A program made the position numbers and the translations under genes. A DNA stretch of 64,000 nt from Streptomyces sp. AP-93 (lineage in GTDB: Bacteria > Actinomycetota > Actinomycetes > Streptomycetales > Streptomycetaceae). Below, piece after piece: positions 51,057 through 60,039 of this stretch (its first letter is position 1; every line of letters starts with the position of its first letter). The DNA lies in NCBI RefSeq assembly GCF_022808175.1, contig NZ_JALGBX010000030.1, positions 2,305 to 66,304 of the forward strand. Reading direction: 5' to 3'. Under the pieces are notes generated by a model, which saw only the letters and a program-made list of their open reading frames with translations, ran no database searches and was not told the DNA's origin.

Positions 51057-51275
51057 ATGAGCGCTACGCAGGAAGCAATCGTCCAGCTCCTTCCGCTGGC
51101 CGGCGACACCTTCGACAAGAACAAGGTGACCCCGGGCCTCCTCGGATTCGTCGTCTTCGCGGCCCTCGCCCTCGGGGTGTGGGGCCTGATGAAGTCGATG
51201 AGCCGCCACATGGGCCGGGTCGACTTCAAGGAAGCCCCCGAGCCCGCCCCTACGGAGGGCACGCGCGTCCCGTAG
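51057..51275 (+). CDS. Small single-TM protein downstream of mca
   Basis: A 72-residue protein: a short N-terminal segment (MSATQEAIVQLLPLAGDTFD), one membrane helix (PGLLGFVVFAALALGVWGLM), and a basic then Pro-rich tail. It starts two bases after the mca stop and is clearly in the same operon. Function unknown. Confidence 0.85.
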   Translation: MSATQEAIVQLLPLAGDTFDKNKVTPGLLGFVVFAALALGVWGLMKSMSRHMGRVDFKEAPEPAPTEGTRVP

Positions 51276-51545
51276 GGGCCGCGACACCGGTACCGGGGCC
51301 GGTCCGACCCCGCGTGCGACCGCCGTCGCGCCGTAAACCGGTGAGGCGGCGGACTTTCGCACGTGCGTGATCGCCGGATGAGCACCTCCGCCGGGCACCC
51401 GGCCTCCGCCGCGCCGCGGCTGCGGCCGCTGGGATCCACCGTCTACCTGGCCCTGGCCGGCGGCGGCCAGCCCCGACTGCGGGTGCGGGTGTTCCGCTGC
51501 GCGGGGCGGAGTCCCCGCAGCGACCCTTGCCGCTGCGCGGGGCGA

Positions 51546-51849
51546 AGTCCCCTACCCACCCTTCGCCCGTTCCCCGGGCTCTGCCCGGACCCCGGTCCTC
51601 AAACGCCGGACGGGCTGGAGGGGGTGCCGGGCTGCGCCCGGACCCCCTGGGGCTCCGCCCCGGACCCCGGTCCTCAAGCGCCGGACGGCTGAAACACCCG
51701 GCCCGGCGCCCCGGACCCCTGGGGCTCCGTCCCGGATCCCGGTCCTCAAGCGCCGGACGGCTGAAACACCCGGCCCCGGGCAACGGGGCCGCACCCGGCA
51801 TCGGGTCCGGGGCGCAGCCCCGGGGAACGGGCGAAGGGCGGGTAGGGGA
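51546..51849. repeat. Cluster of dispersed and tandem GC-rich repeats
   Basis: The 664-base gap 51276-51939 has no supported gene. It holds an inverted partial copy (51546-51600) and a direct copy (51794-51849) of the 56-bp element at 7921. Between them are two 58-bp direct repeats (51647-51704 and 51719-51776, 56 of 58 identical, period 72). The recurrent core is GGTCCTCAAGCGCCGGACGG. Confidence 0.85.
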
Positions 51850-51939
51850 ACCTACCTCCGAGCAGTGGCCGGCCCACCCGGCGCGACCACCCCGGCCACG
51901 GGCCGTACGAGGAGCACACCTGGCACCCGCACGTACCGG

Positions 51940-54900
51940 CTAGTGCGGCGGCAGCGCCACCGGGACGCCCATGATCTCCCGCGAGTGCAGGTTCGGTACG
52001 AGCGAGAGCCGCCACGCCTGCCAGCCCTCCGCCGGGTCCACCCCGCGCGCCAGGATCACTGTGTAGGACTCCAGGCAGTCCTCCAGCCGCCCGTCCCGCA
52101 TCGGGTGCGGGGCCGCCGCCAGCCGCGCCAGCTCCGTCCGCGCCTCCTCCGAAGCCGCCGGGAGCGCGTACGGCAGGAGCGTGCAGCGCAGGAAGCGCGC
52201 CCAGTCCTCCCCGCGCCGGTCCCCGTAGGAGATGAACAGCCGCACCGCCTCCTCGCACAGGTCCAGCGCCTGCGCGGTCCGCCCGTTGCCCGCGTCCACC
52301 ACCGCCAGTTCCAGGCAGGTCCACGCCTCCCCGTGGGCCAGCCCGATCCGCCGGAAGTCCGCCCGCGCGTCCACCAGCAGCTGGCGGGCGAACCCGGAGT
52401 TCTTCAGGTTCCCCGTCTGCGCCGCCCGCTGGTCGCGCGTGACCCGGCCCGAGTGGTGGCGGGCGTGCGCCAGCCCGTACACGTCCCGCATCCGGGAGAA
52501 CATCGTGCGGGCCCGTTCCAGCTCCCGTACCGCCCGGTCGCGCTCCCCGGCCTCCTCCAGCGCCTGGCCCAGGTAGTACAGCGTCCACGCCTCGCCGCGC
52601 GCGTCCTCCGCCTCCCGGTGCCGGGCCAGCGCGTCCCGCAGCCGGTCCAGCGCCGGCCCCGGATCCCCGTCGACCACGCGGGCCCGGCCCAGCTGGGTCA
52701 GCGCCCAGGCCTGGCCGCGGTCGTCGCGCGTGCGCCCGTACAGCTCCAGCGCCAGGCGCAGCTCCGCCTCCGCGCGCGGCACCTCGCCCAGGCGCAGGTA
52801 CACCTGGCCGAGCTGCAGGTGCGCCCAGGCCTCGCCGTGCACGCTCTCGCTCTCGCGGTGCAGCACCAGCGACTCGCGCAGCAGCCGCAGCGCCTCCGCG
52901 AGGTGCGCGCGGTCGCGTTCCACCGCGCCGAGCGCGTGCAGGCCCCACGCCCGGTCGCCCGCCAGCTCGTCCGGGGCCTGGAGCACCAGCGCCTCGCGGA
53001 TGCGGGCCGAGGCCTCGGGGAGGTTGCCCTGGTGGTGCAGGGTGATGCCGAGGGAGACCAGGGCCATGCCCGCGCCCGCCTCCTGGCGGGCCTCCTTGTA
53101 CTGGTCGACCAGTGAGGTCAGGGTGGTGCGGGACTTGTCCAGCTCGCCGAGCTGGCGCGCCGCGATGCCCGTGCGCCACTGCACCGAGCGGACCAGCAGG
53201 CCCTGATCGACGGCCTGCGTGAGCTCGTTGATCTCACCGAGCCGGTACAGGTCCCCGCGCAGCAGGCAGAAGTCGCAGAGCGCGCCCAGCAGGTCCAGCA
53301 CCGCCTGCTGGTCCACGCCCTCCGAGTGCCGCAGCGCCGCCGTGATGAAGCTCGACTCGTCGTCCAGCCAGCGCAGGGCCGCGTCCAGGGAGACGAAGCC
53401 GTGCCCGCCGACCGTGCTCGCCTTGGACAGGGCGTTCGCCCGCGTGGACATCTTCCCGTCGACCATCCGGATCACCGAGTCGGCGAGCTGCGCGTACGTA
53501 CGGATCAGCCGCTCGTGGGCCGCAGCGGCGCCGGCCCGGTCCTCGTCCTGGGCCAGTCGCGCGGCCGCGTACGCGCGCACCGCGTCGTGCATCCGGAACC
53601 GGTCCCCGCGCACGTGGTCCAGCAGCCCCGCCCGCGCCAGCTCGCGCAGCAGCCGCCCGGCCTCCACCTGGTCCGCGTCGATCAGCGCCGCCGCGGCCGC
53701 CGCCCCCAGCGAGGCCCGGCCCGCCAGCGTGAGACGGCGCAGCAGCCGGCGCCGCTCCTCGGGCAGGGCCGCGTAGGCCAGGTCCAGGGCGGCCTCCAGG
53801 GAGCCGCCGGGCTCCGGGGACTCCCCGACGCCTCCCAGGGGGGCCAGTACGCGCAGCGCCAGCGGCAGGCCGGCGCCGAGCGCGAGCAGCGTGCGTACGG
53901 TCTCCTGCGGGTACGGGGCTGCGAGCGCGGCAGCTGGCGCGGGCGAGGGCGCGGGCGAGGGCGAGGGCGCGGGCGAGCCTGCGGGCGGCTCCGCCCCGAC
54001 GGCTCCCGCTCCGACGGCTCCCGCCCCCGCGGCTCCCGCTCCCGCACCTCCCGTCCCCGCCGGGTCCGCGCCCGCAAGGGGCACCCCTGCCGGGTCCGTG
54101 CCCGACGCCCGGACCAGCTCCGCACCGGCCTCCTCCGTCAGCCGGGTCACCGGCAGCTGGTACACCCAGGCCGCCAGCTCGGAGGGCAGCTCCAGCGGCT
54201 CCCGGGCCGTGACCAGGACCAGGCTCTCGGAACGCTCGGGCACGAGCATCCGTACCTGCGCGGCGTCCACGGCATCGTCCAGGACCACCGCCACCGGGGT
54301 GCCCTGCACGTGCTGGTGGTACAACTCGCCCAGCCTGCGCACCTGTTGCTCCGCAGACGAGCCCTCACGGAACAGCAGTTGCTCCCGCGGCGCGCCGAGC
54401 CGGTTCATCAGGTGCAGCAGCGCCTCACGGGTCGGCAGCGGACTCTCGGAGGAGCCGCCGCCGCGCAGGTCCACCACACAGGCACCCCTGAACTGGTCCC
54501 GCAGCGCCTGCGCCGCGTGCAGCGCGAGCGTGGTCCGGCCCACCCCGGGCTCCCCGTGCAGCACCACGACCACCGGGCGGGTCTCGGTGCTCGCCCGGGC
54601 GCTGTGCACCCATTGGGCGATCCGGGCCAGCTCGGCCCGACGCCCGACGAACACACCCTCCAGCGACGGAAGTTGGCCGAAAGACTGCTCCAGCATGGCC
54701 CGCCGGCGGGCCTCGGCGCTGCGATTGGCGCCGCGGAGCGGGAGGCTGGAGCCGCCGTTGCCGCCGGTCCCGTTCGCCTTGTGCGGGGCGTGCAGCGCCG
54801 CGGCCACCTTGCGCTGCTGCTCCAGGAAGGGGCGTATCCCGCGCACCTCCAGCGCCGACAGCCACTGCAGCTTGAGCTGCTCCGCGCCGCCCGGCCGGCC

Positions 54901-55335
54901 CGCTTCCCCGGCACGCCGGTTCGCCGCGGGCAGGTGCAGGGCGGTCACCTTGGCCACGGTCGCCGTCGCCCCGGCCACGCCCACCACGGCGCCGGTGGTC
55001 AGCGCCGTACCGACCGCCACGCCGAAGGCCAGGTCGGCCACGATCGCGGCAGCGGCCGCGACCCCCGTGACCAGCAACGCCGTCGAGGTGTTCGCCCGCC
55101 GGAAGGCCTCGCCGAGCGACTCGTCCCCGGCCGCCGCCTCGTCCAGGGCGCGCGTGTACGCCTCGTACTCGGTGGCCGCGCTCGCCGCGAGCGAGTCCAG
55201 CGCCTGCGTGCCGCGCGCCAGCAGCGCCGCCTTGGCCTCCGGAGTGCGGGCCGCCCCGCCGGCTCCCCGCCGGGACTCCTCCTCCACGGCCCGCCCCAGC
55301 AGCCGCTCGGCCTCACCGCGATGACTGTCCCGCAT
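51940..55335 (-). CDS. STAND-type NTPase with TPR repeats and a membrane hairpin
   Basis: A 1131-residue regulator-like protein. The N-terminal helical segment is followed by two hydrophobic stretches (residues about 85-135: STALLVTGVAAAAAIVADLA, then GTALTTGAVVGVAGATATVA). An NB-ARC-like NTPase comes next, with Walker A LHGEPGVGRTTLALH and Walker B PVAVVLDDAVDA. A Gly/Ala/Pro linker, a winged-helix-like segment (RFRMHDAVRAYAAARL) and at least ten TPRs complete it (SVHGEAWAHLQLGQVYLRLG, DARGEAWTLYYLGQALEEAG). There is no DNA-binding domain as in AfsR. Proteins of this type sense ligands, and some act in defence. The ATG at 55335 is chosen because GAGGGGG lies at proper distance. Confidence 0.85.
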   Translation of the reverse strand: MRDSHRGEAERLLGRAVEEESRRGAGGAARTPEAKAALLARGTQALDSLAASAATEYEAYTRALDEAAAGDESLGEAFRRANTSTALLVTGVAAAAAIVADLAFGVAVGTALTTGAVVGVAGATATVAKVTALHLPAANRRAGEAGRPGGAEQLKLQWLSALEVRGIRPFLEQQRKVAAALHAPHKANGTGGNGGSSLPLRGANRSAEARRRAMLEQSFGQLPSLEGVFVGRRAELARIAQWVHSARASTETRPVVVVLHGEPGVGRTTLALHAAQALRDQFRGACVVDLRGGGSSESPLPTREALLHLMNRLGAPREQLLFREGSSAEQQVRRLGELYHQHVQGTPVAVVLDDAVDAAQVRMLVPERSESLVLVTAREPLELPSELAAWVYQLPVTRLTEEAGAELVRASGTDPAGVPLAGADPAGTGGAGAGAAGAGAVGAGAVGAEPPAGSPAPSPSPAPSPAPAAALAAPYPQETVRTLLALGAGLPLALRVLAPLGGVGESPEPGGSLEAALDLAYAALPEERRRLLRRLTLAGRASLGAAAAAALIDADQVEAGRLLRELARAGLLDHVRGDRFRMHDAVRAYAAARLAQDEDRAGAAAAHERLIRTYAQLADSVIRMVDGKMSTRANALSKASTVGGHGFVSLDAALRWLDDESSFITAALRHSEGVDQQAVLDLLGALCDFCLLRGDLYRLGEINELTQAVDQGLLVRSVQWRTGIAARQLGELDKSRTTLTSLVDQYKEARQEAGAGMALVSLGITLHHQGNLPEASARIREALVLQAPDELAGDRAWGLHALGAVERDRAHLAEALRLLRESLVLHRESESVHGEAWAHLQLGQVYLRLGEVPRAEAELRLALELYGRTRDDRGQAWALTQLGRARVVDGDPGPALDRLRDALARHREAEDARGEAWTLYYLGQALEEAGERDRAVRELERARTMFSRMRDVYGLAHARHHSGRVTRDQRAAQTGNLKNSGFARQLLVDARADFRRIGLAHGEAWTCLELAVVDAGNGRTAQALDLCEEAVRLFISYGDRRGEDWARFLRCTLLPYALPAASEEARTELARLAAAPHPMRDGRLEDCLESYTVILARGVDPAEGWQAWRLSLVPNLHSREIMGVPVALPPH

Positions 55336-55459
55336 CGGCATCCCCCTCAGAGAGCTCCGGCACCGTGCCACAAGTGTCCGTCGGGACGGTCGCAAGCGCG
55401 AGGGAATCTGAGCTAGTTCAGAGGGAGTTGACGCGCAAGCGGTCGCTTATGGTGGCCCG

Positions 55460-56233
55460 GTGAGCAGACGGTGGAGAACTCCGGGACTGTGCGCGACGAT
55501 GACGGCGCTGCTGCTCGCGGCGACCGCCGGCTGTGAACTGCTGCCGAAAGAACCCGTGCCCACACGGGGGTTCTGGCTCCGCTACGAGAAGCCGGTCGCC
55601 GCCGACCGCGACGAAGCCCGCTTCCTGAAGCAGTGGATCCTCGCCGACATGATCGTCGGTGGCCTCAACGACTACGTCGACCTCCCTCACCTGGTCACCG
55701 TCGTCGTCCGCTCCTGCCACGGCGAAGGCAGCGGCTACGCCCCGCAGGCCCGGCGCATCGATTTCTGCTACGACGATCTGGGCAAGCGGCGCGAACTGTT
55801 CTCCCGCGCGGAGAGCCCCCTCCACGACGAGGACCTCGCCGACCTCGTGAACGAGATGCTCTACCACGAGGTGGGCCACGCCCTCATCGACGCACTGCAC
55901 CTCCCGGCGGGCGGGGATCGCGCGGAGGGCGACGCCGCCGACCGCTTCGCCCAGCTGATGCTGAACGGCAGCAAGGTGGGCGCCGAGGCCCTCCTGATCG
56001 CGGCCCGGGCCTACGACCTGTCGGCCGCCTTCGACCCCACCTCCGACCTCACCACAGCCGAGCACGCCCCGCCGGCAGCCCGCGCGGAATCCCACCGCTG
56101 CGCGGTCTACGGCGCCTCCCCGACCCGCCACAAAGCCCTGGCCACCCCGTCCCGCACCGACTGCGCGGCCACGTGGACCCACACCCGCGACACCTGGACC
56201 CACGACCTGGCCCCGCTGCTGCGGCACAGCTGA
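55460..56233 (+). CDS. DUF4344-type putative metallopeptidase lipoprotein
   Basis: A 257-residue exported lipoprotein. The signal peptide ends in AATAGC with the lipid cysteine. A zincin motif HEVGHALID sits in NEMLYHEVGH, the hallmark of the DUF4344 metallopeptidase-like family, with a downstream acidic residue in GDAADRFAQLM. The start GTG 55460 is divergent from the STAND gene. Proteolytic activity is inferred from the motif. Confidence 0.85.
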   Translation: MSRRWRTPGLCATMTALLLAATAGCELLPKEPVPTRGFWLRYEKPVAADRDEARFLKQWILADMIVGGLNDYVDLPHLVTVVVRSCHGEGSGYAPQARRIDFCYDDLGKRRELFSRAESPLHDEDLADLVNEMLYHEVGHALIDALHLPAGGDRAEGDAADRFAQLMLNGSKVGAEALLIAARAYDLSAAFDPTSDLTTAEHAPPAARAESHRCAVYGASPTRHKALATPSRTDCAATWTHTRDTWTHDLAPLLRHS

Positions 56234-56243
56234 CAGTGCGTGA

Positions 56244-57434
56244 TCAAGCGGTGCGGCACAGGGCGTGGTCGATGAGGTTGCGCAGTGCCGCTTCCTGTCG
56301 GGCCGCCGCCTTCGGGTCCGCGGAGCGGCTGTGCGCGGAGACGGTGATGGTGCGTCGACCGTCCGTGGTCGTCGCTGCCCGGATGACATATCCGAAGCCG
56401 CTTCCTCCGTGCCCGAGGTAGCCGCCGCCGCAGGACAAGGGTGTGAAGAACAGACCCAAACCGTCCCGGGTGCCTTCCGGGTGACCGCTGTCCTGCGGCA
56501 CCGGCACGGCGTTGCGCATGGCGGAGAGTTCGGCGGGCTTCAGCAGTTGTCCACGTGCCAGTGCGGCGAAGAAGCGGTTGAGGTCGAGGGCCGTGCCGGT
56601 CATCGAGCCGTCGGCACCGCTGTCGAAGGGACGGTAGGGGATCGTGGTGTCCACCAACGGGCCGTCCACGACGAATTGCTGGTAGTTGGCCGTGTGCGGA
56701 TACGGAAGGAAGGGCCGCGTGCCCGGGGTGGCGGTCTGCTGCAGGCCGAGCGGGCGCAGAATGCGATCGTGGACCTGCTGTTCCCAGGTGCGGCCCGTGA
56801 TCGTCTCGATGATCATTCCGGCCAGCACGTAGTTCGTGTTGGAGTACTCCCAGCGGGTGCCTGCCGGGAAGGCGGGTTCATGGCGCAGGGCCAGGTCCAC
56901 CAGCTCTTCGGGCTCGTAGGTACGCCACCGGTTGGCCAAGTAGGTCTGGGTACTGGGGTCGGGGAAGACGTCAGAGATGTAATCGGACAGGCCGCTGGTG
57001 TGCTGCAGCAGGTGGCGCAGGGTGATGGTCCGGCCGTCGTTTCCAGCGCCGGACACGACCCCGGGCAGCAGCTCCTCCACCGTCTGGTCGAGGGAGATCC
57101 GTTTCTCGCCCACCAGTTGCAGCATGATGGTGGCGACGAACGTCTTGGTGGTACTGCCCAGGGGCAGGTAGCCGTCCTTCGGAACCGGGCGGCGAGTGAC
57201 CAGGTCTCCCACCCCGGAGCGGGCCGTGACGGTCCCGCGCGGGGTTTCCAGGCGGACTGCCACCCCGGTGACCCCGGTGTCCCGCAGTGCGTCGGCGTCA
57301 CGCTGCACGGACCGAGCCGTGCCGGAGGGCGCCGGTGGCCCTGTGCGTGGCGCGGCCGAAGCCGCAACGGACGGCAGAGATGACGCAGCCAGCGCCAGCA
57401 CCGCAGCTGATAACCACAAACGACGAGAGACCAT
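56244..57434 (-). CDS. Secreted serine hydrolase, class C beta-lactamase/D-Ala-D-Ala carboxypeptidase type
   Basis: A 396-residue exported enzyme. The signal peptide (LWLSAAVLALAASSLPSVAA) leads to the active-site SxxK (LGSTTKTF), YxN (YSNTNYVLAGM) and a C-terminal HGG (YLGHGGSGFGY) in place of KTG, as in D-aminopeptidase and carboxypeptidase relatives. It probably trims peptidoglycan peptides or D-amino acid substrates rather than beta-lactams. The ATG at 57434 starts the signal peptide. It is convergent with the DUF4344 gene. Confidence 0.88.
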   Translation of the reverse strand: MVSRRLWLSAAVLALAASSLPSVAASAAPRTGPPAPSGTARSVQRDADALRDTGVTGVAVRLETPRGTVTARSGVGDLVTRRPVPKDGYLPLGSTTKTFVATIMLQLVGEKRISLDQTVEELLPGVVSGAGNDGRTITLRHLLQHTSGLSDYISDVFPDPSTQTYLANRWRTYEPEELVDLALRHEPAFPAGTRWEYSNTNYVLAGMIIETITGRTWEQQVHDRILRPLGLQQTATPGTRPFLPYPHTANYQQFVVDGPLVDTTIPYRPFDSGADGSMTGTALDLNRFFAALARGQLLKPAELSAMRNAVPVPQDSGHPEGTRDGLGLFFTPLSCGGGYLGHGGSGFGYVIRAATTTDGRRTITVSAHSRSADPKAAARQEAALRNLIDHALCRTA

Positions 57435-57759
57435 GACCCGAAGGCTAGGAACAGCAAGGGCCGCCAACCATCCGGCAAGCGCCCCGTCCCGAACGGGTGC
57501 CAGCCGGATGGACATCACGCCAGGCACCTTCACCACCACTCCCCCCATCTGGTCGTACCGCAGCGCGAGGCACCCGGGGTCCGTCAGCGGCACCGGATAC
57601 CGCGGCCTGATGCCCCATCACGCGATGCATGCCGAACCCGGGTACTGAGCTTCCAGCGTCTGCGACCATTGCTGCAGCTTTGCGGGTGCGCCGCTGGAGC
57701 GGTGTTCACTGAGGTCGGCAGGGCCTCGTCAGACATGGTTCAAGCGAACGGGAGCCCAG
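57435..57759. other. Intergenic region upstream of the defence-like operon, no gene seen
   Basis: 325 bases between the divergent serine hydrolase and the AAA-ATPase gene. The open frames lack coding character. It must hold both promoters, but I could not identify convincing -10/-35 pairs. Confidence 0.5.
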
Positions 57760-59022
57760 GTGCCGTTGGAACGGTTCTCGCTGGAGAACTATCGATGCTT
57801 CAAGGAGAGGCAGGAGGTGGAGCTCGGAAAGATCACCGTCGTGCTGGGCCGGAACAACTCCGGCAAGAGTGCGGTCGTGCGAGCGCTCCCGCTCCTGTCC
57901 GTCGGCATCCGCGGCGATTCCCCGTACCCTCTGGACTTGGATCTGATCCAGGGCGTCACTCCTTCGTTCGCCGATCTGATCCACGGATCGTCACCCCATG
58001 GGCGCATTCACATGGGGGCATCGTTCGGTATCGAGGGCGGCAATGTCATCAGTGCCACCGCCGAAGTCCAGAACATCGCCAACCAGGGAATGCAACTGGT
58101 TTCCTCGTTGGAGATCTCCTGCGGGCCAGAGGTCGCGAATCTCTCCTGGGTCCCGGGTGTCGACGCCTATTCTCCGGAGAAGCGCACGTATCTTGTCGAC
58201 GGCCAGGAGCGAAAGGTCGGATTCCGTGGGCTGCTGCCCGATCCGGCTGACTGGCCGGACTCTGTCGGTGGTGTCCGCGGAGTCACCAAGATAATTCGAG
58301 AAGAGTTTGACGAGATCCGGTACCTGGGCCTGTTCAGGAAGAGCCCGGAGCGCTTTTTTCGGTCACCAGCCAGAGCTTTGGGCAGCGTCGGCTACCGAGG
58401 GGAGCGGGCGCTGGGCATACTGGCCGCGGATGAGACTTACGGGCGCGGTCGAATCGGTCGCGAGGTAAATGACCTGCTGGCGGGCATCCTGCCCGGGTGG
58501 CACCTCGAAGTCACCGATGTCGGATCCGGGATGTACATTCCCAAGTTGCGTTCCCTGCGCGATACCGATCTCGTCGTCCACATCGATGACGTGGGCACCG
58601 GTGTGGTCCAGTTCCTGCCGATCGTGATCCAGCGGGCCGTGGACCGGGTGGAGCCACCCGCGAAACCTGTGATCGAAATCGTGGAGGAGCCCGAACTCCA
58701 CCTCCATCCGTCGGCGCACGCTGCGATCGCCGATCTCTATGTCGACGCTGTGCAGGAGTCGGAGGTGCGTTTCCTGGTGGAGACGCACAGCGAGAATTTC
58801 CTCCTCAGGCTGCGTCGGCGGGTTGCGGAGCAGAAGCTGAGGCCGGAGGACGTGAAGATCTACTTCGTTGAGCAGGTTGAGGGATCCGCCACCCTGCGAA
58901 AGATCGAAGTTGATGCCCTTGGCAACCTCGACTACTGGCCCAGGGGAGTCTTCGCGGAGGACTTCGAGGAGGTACGCGCTCTCGCGGACGCGCAGGCGAA
59001 TCGGATCGATGATGCGCATTGA
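57760..59022 (+). CDS. AAA/ABC-type ATPase with DUF3696, gene 1 of a defence-like operon
   Basis: A 420-residue RecF/SMC-like ATPase. It begins LERFSLENYRCFKERQEVEL with Walker A in VLGRNNSGKSAVVRAL. An alpha/beta insertion follows. The C-terminal half has Walker B and catalytic Glu in VIEIVEEPELHLHPSAHAAI, the switch THSENFLLRLRRRV, and a DUF3696-like end (YWPRGVFAEDFEEV). Related ATPases drive OLD, Gabija and PARIS anti-phage systems. The GTG start follows GGAG. The gene overlaps the next by 14 bases. It has no fused nuclease domain, so the partner proteins are likely effectors. Confidence 0.85.
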   Translation: MPLERFSLENYRCFKERQEVELGKITVVLGRNNSGKSAVVRALPLLSVGIRGDSPYPLDLDLIQGVTPSFADLIHGSSPHGRIHMGASFGIEGGNVISATAEVQNIANQGMQLVSSLEISCGPEVANLSWVPGVDAYSPEKRTYLVDGQERKVGFRGLLPDPADWPDSVGGVRGVTKIIREEFDEIRYLGLFRKSPERFFRSPARALGSVGYRGERALGILAADETYGRGRIGREVNDLLAGILPGWHLEVTDVGSGMYIPKLRSLRDTDLVVHIDDVGTGVVQFLPIVIQRAVDRVEPPAKPVIEIVEEPELHLHPSAHAAIADLYVDAVQESEVRFLVETHSENFLLRLRRRVAEQKLRPEDVKIYFVEQVEGSATLRKIEVDALGNLDYWPRGVFAEDFEEVRALADAQANRIDDAH

Positions 59023-60037
59023 GATTCCGGTCGACCTGCTGAGGGACCGCCAGGGTGACGAGAACGCAGAGCTCATATTGAAGCTGATCGCGTTCTTCAG
59101 GGAGGCGCGGCACGAGTGGGTGATCGCCCCGCATGATGTGGGCGCCGTCCAGGCGTTCTTGCAGCGTCACGTCCCGACCCTGGCGCAGGTCTACCTGCTG
59201 CTCGCACAGAAGGCGAGCATGGCTCAGGCCTGGGCACCGCATGGTGGGACCGTAGGCGTGGTCAGGATGGCCGGCGAGACGCTGGCGGGCGACATCCGCG
59301 ACTTGGAGCGGCCAGCCGTGCTGGTCGTGGAGAACGCGATCTACGACTGGCAGATGATCGAGGCGCTCGCGCGCCTGCTGGGCTGCGAGGACGTCATCGA
59401 CGCCAAGGAGGGCAGTCGCCTCGGTGTGTACAACGGAGGCGGCAAAGACGGTGCGACCCGGCACGCTGTCGACCAGGCTGCGACGTTCTCCAGGACCAAG
59501 CGTGTGGTCCTTGTCATCGACAGCGACAGTTTCCATCCCGCGGAACGGACCGGAAATCACGAGAAGGCCGATGCCGCAGCCCGCGAAGGCGTGAGTTCGC
59601 ACGTCCTCAGCTTCCGGGAAATGGAGAACTACATTCCCAACCGTGTCCTGGCTCGGCAGCCGAAGAAAACGGCCGGAATGTCTCACATGGCCAAGCGCCT
59701 TGAGTCCCTCAAGGTCTTATCGCCCGAGCAGCGCGCCCACTTCGACATGAAGCACGGATTCAAGGGCAAGCCGCATAAGGGCGCTGGCCAGAAGGTGCGG
59801 AACTCCGGGATGACGGGGACGACCTATTTCGTCCCACCGCGCCACGGCGATCTGTACGGCGACGTGGCGGAGCCGGACCTCATCGTCCTCCAAGAGGGAT
59901 TCGGAACGGACCTGCCGGGCCTGTTCCTGCAAGAGGTGATGCGCGGTGGCGTATCGGAGCGAGACCTGGATGGGCTGGGTCCCGACGCGAAGCAGGAGTT
60001 GCAATCGATGTTCGAAAAGATTCGGGGCGTGATCTGA
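59009..60037 (+). CDS. TOPRIM/DUF4435-like protein, gene 2 of the operon
   Basis: A 342-residue protein. After a helical N-terminal domain (LRDRQGDENAELILKLIAFF) comes a TOPRIM-like core: Glu in PAVLVVENAIYDWQMIEALA, Asp-x-Asp in VVLVIDSDSFHP, and the third element LSFREMENYIPNRVL, which matches the E-x-E-N-Y of DUF4435/OLD-type TOPRIM domains. This suggests a nuclease separated from its ATPase, as in PARIS AriA/AriB. The tandem ATG start at 59009 overlaps gene 1, so translation is coupled. The family assignment is by motif only. Confidence 0.72.
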   Translation: MMRIEIPVDLLRDRQGDENAELILKLIAFFREARHEWVIAPHDVGAVQAFLQRHVPTLAQVYLLLAQKASMAQAWAPHGGTVGVVRMAGETLAGDIRDLERPAVLVVENAIYDWQMIEALARLLGCEDVIDAKEGSRLGVYNGGGKDGATRHAVDQAATFSRTKRVVLVIDSDSFHPAERTGNHEKADAAAREGVSSHVLSFREMENYIPNRVLARQPKKTAGMSHMAKRLESLKVLSPEQRAHFDMKHGFKGKPHKGAGQKVRNSGMTGTTYFVPPRHGDLYGDVAEPDLIVLQEGFGTDLPGLFLQEVMRGGVSERDLDGLGPDAKQELQSMFEKIRGVI

Positions 60038-60039
60038 GG

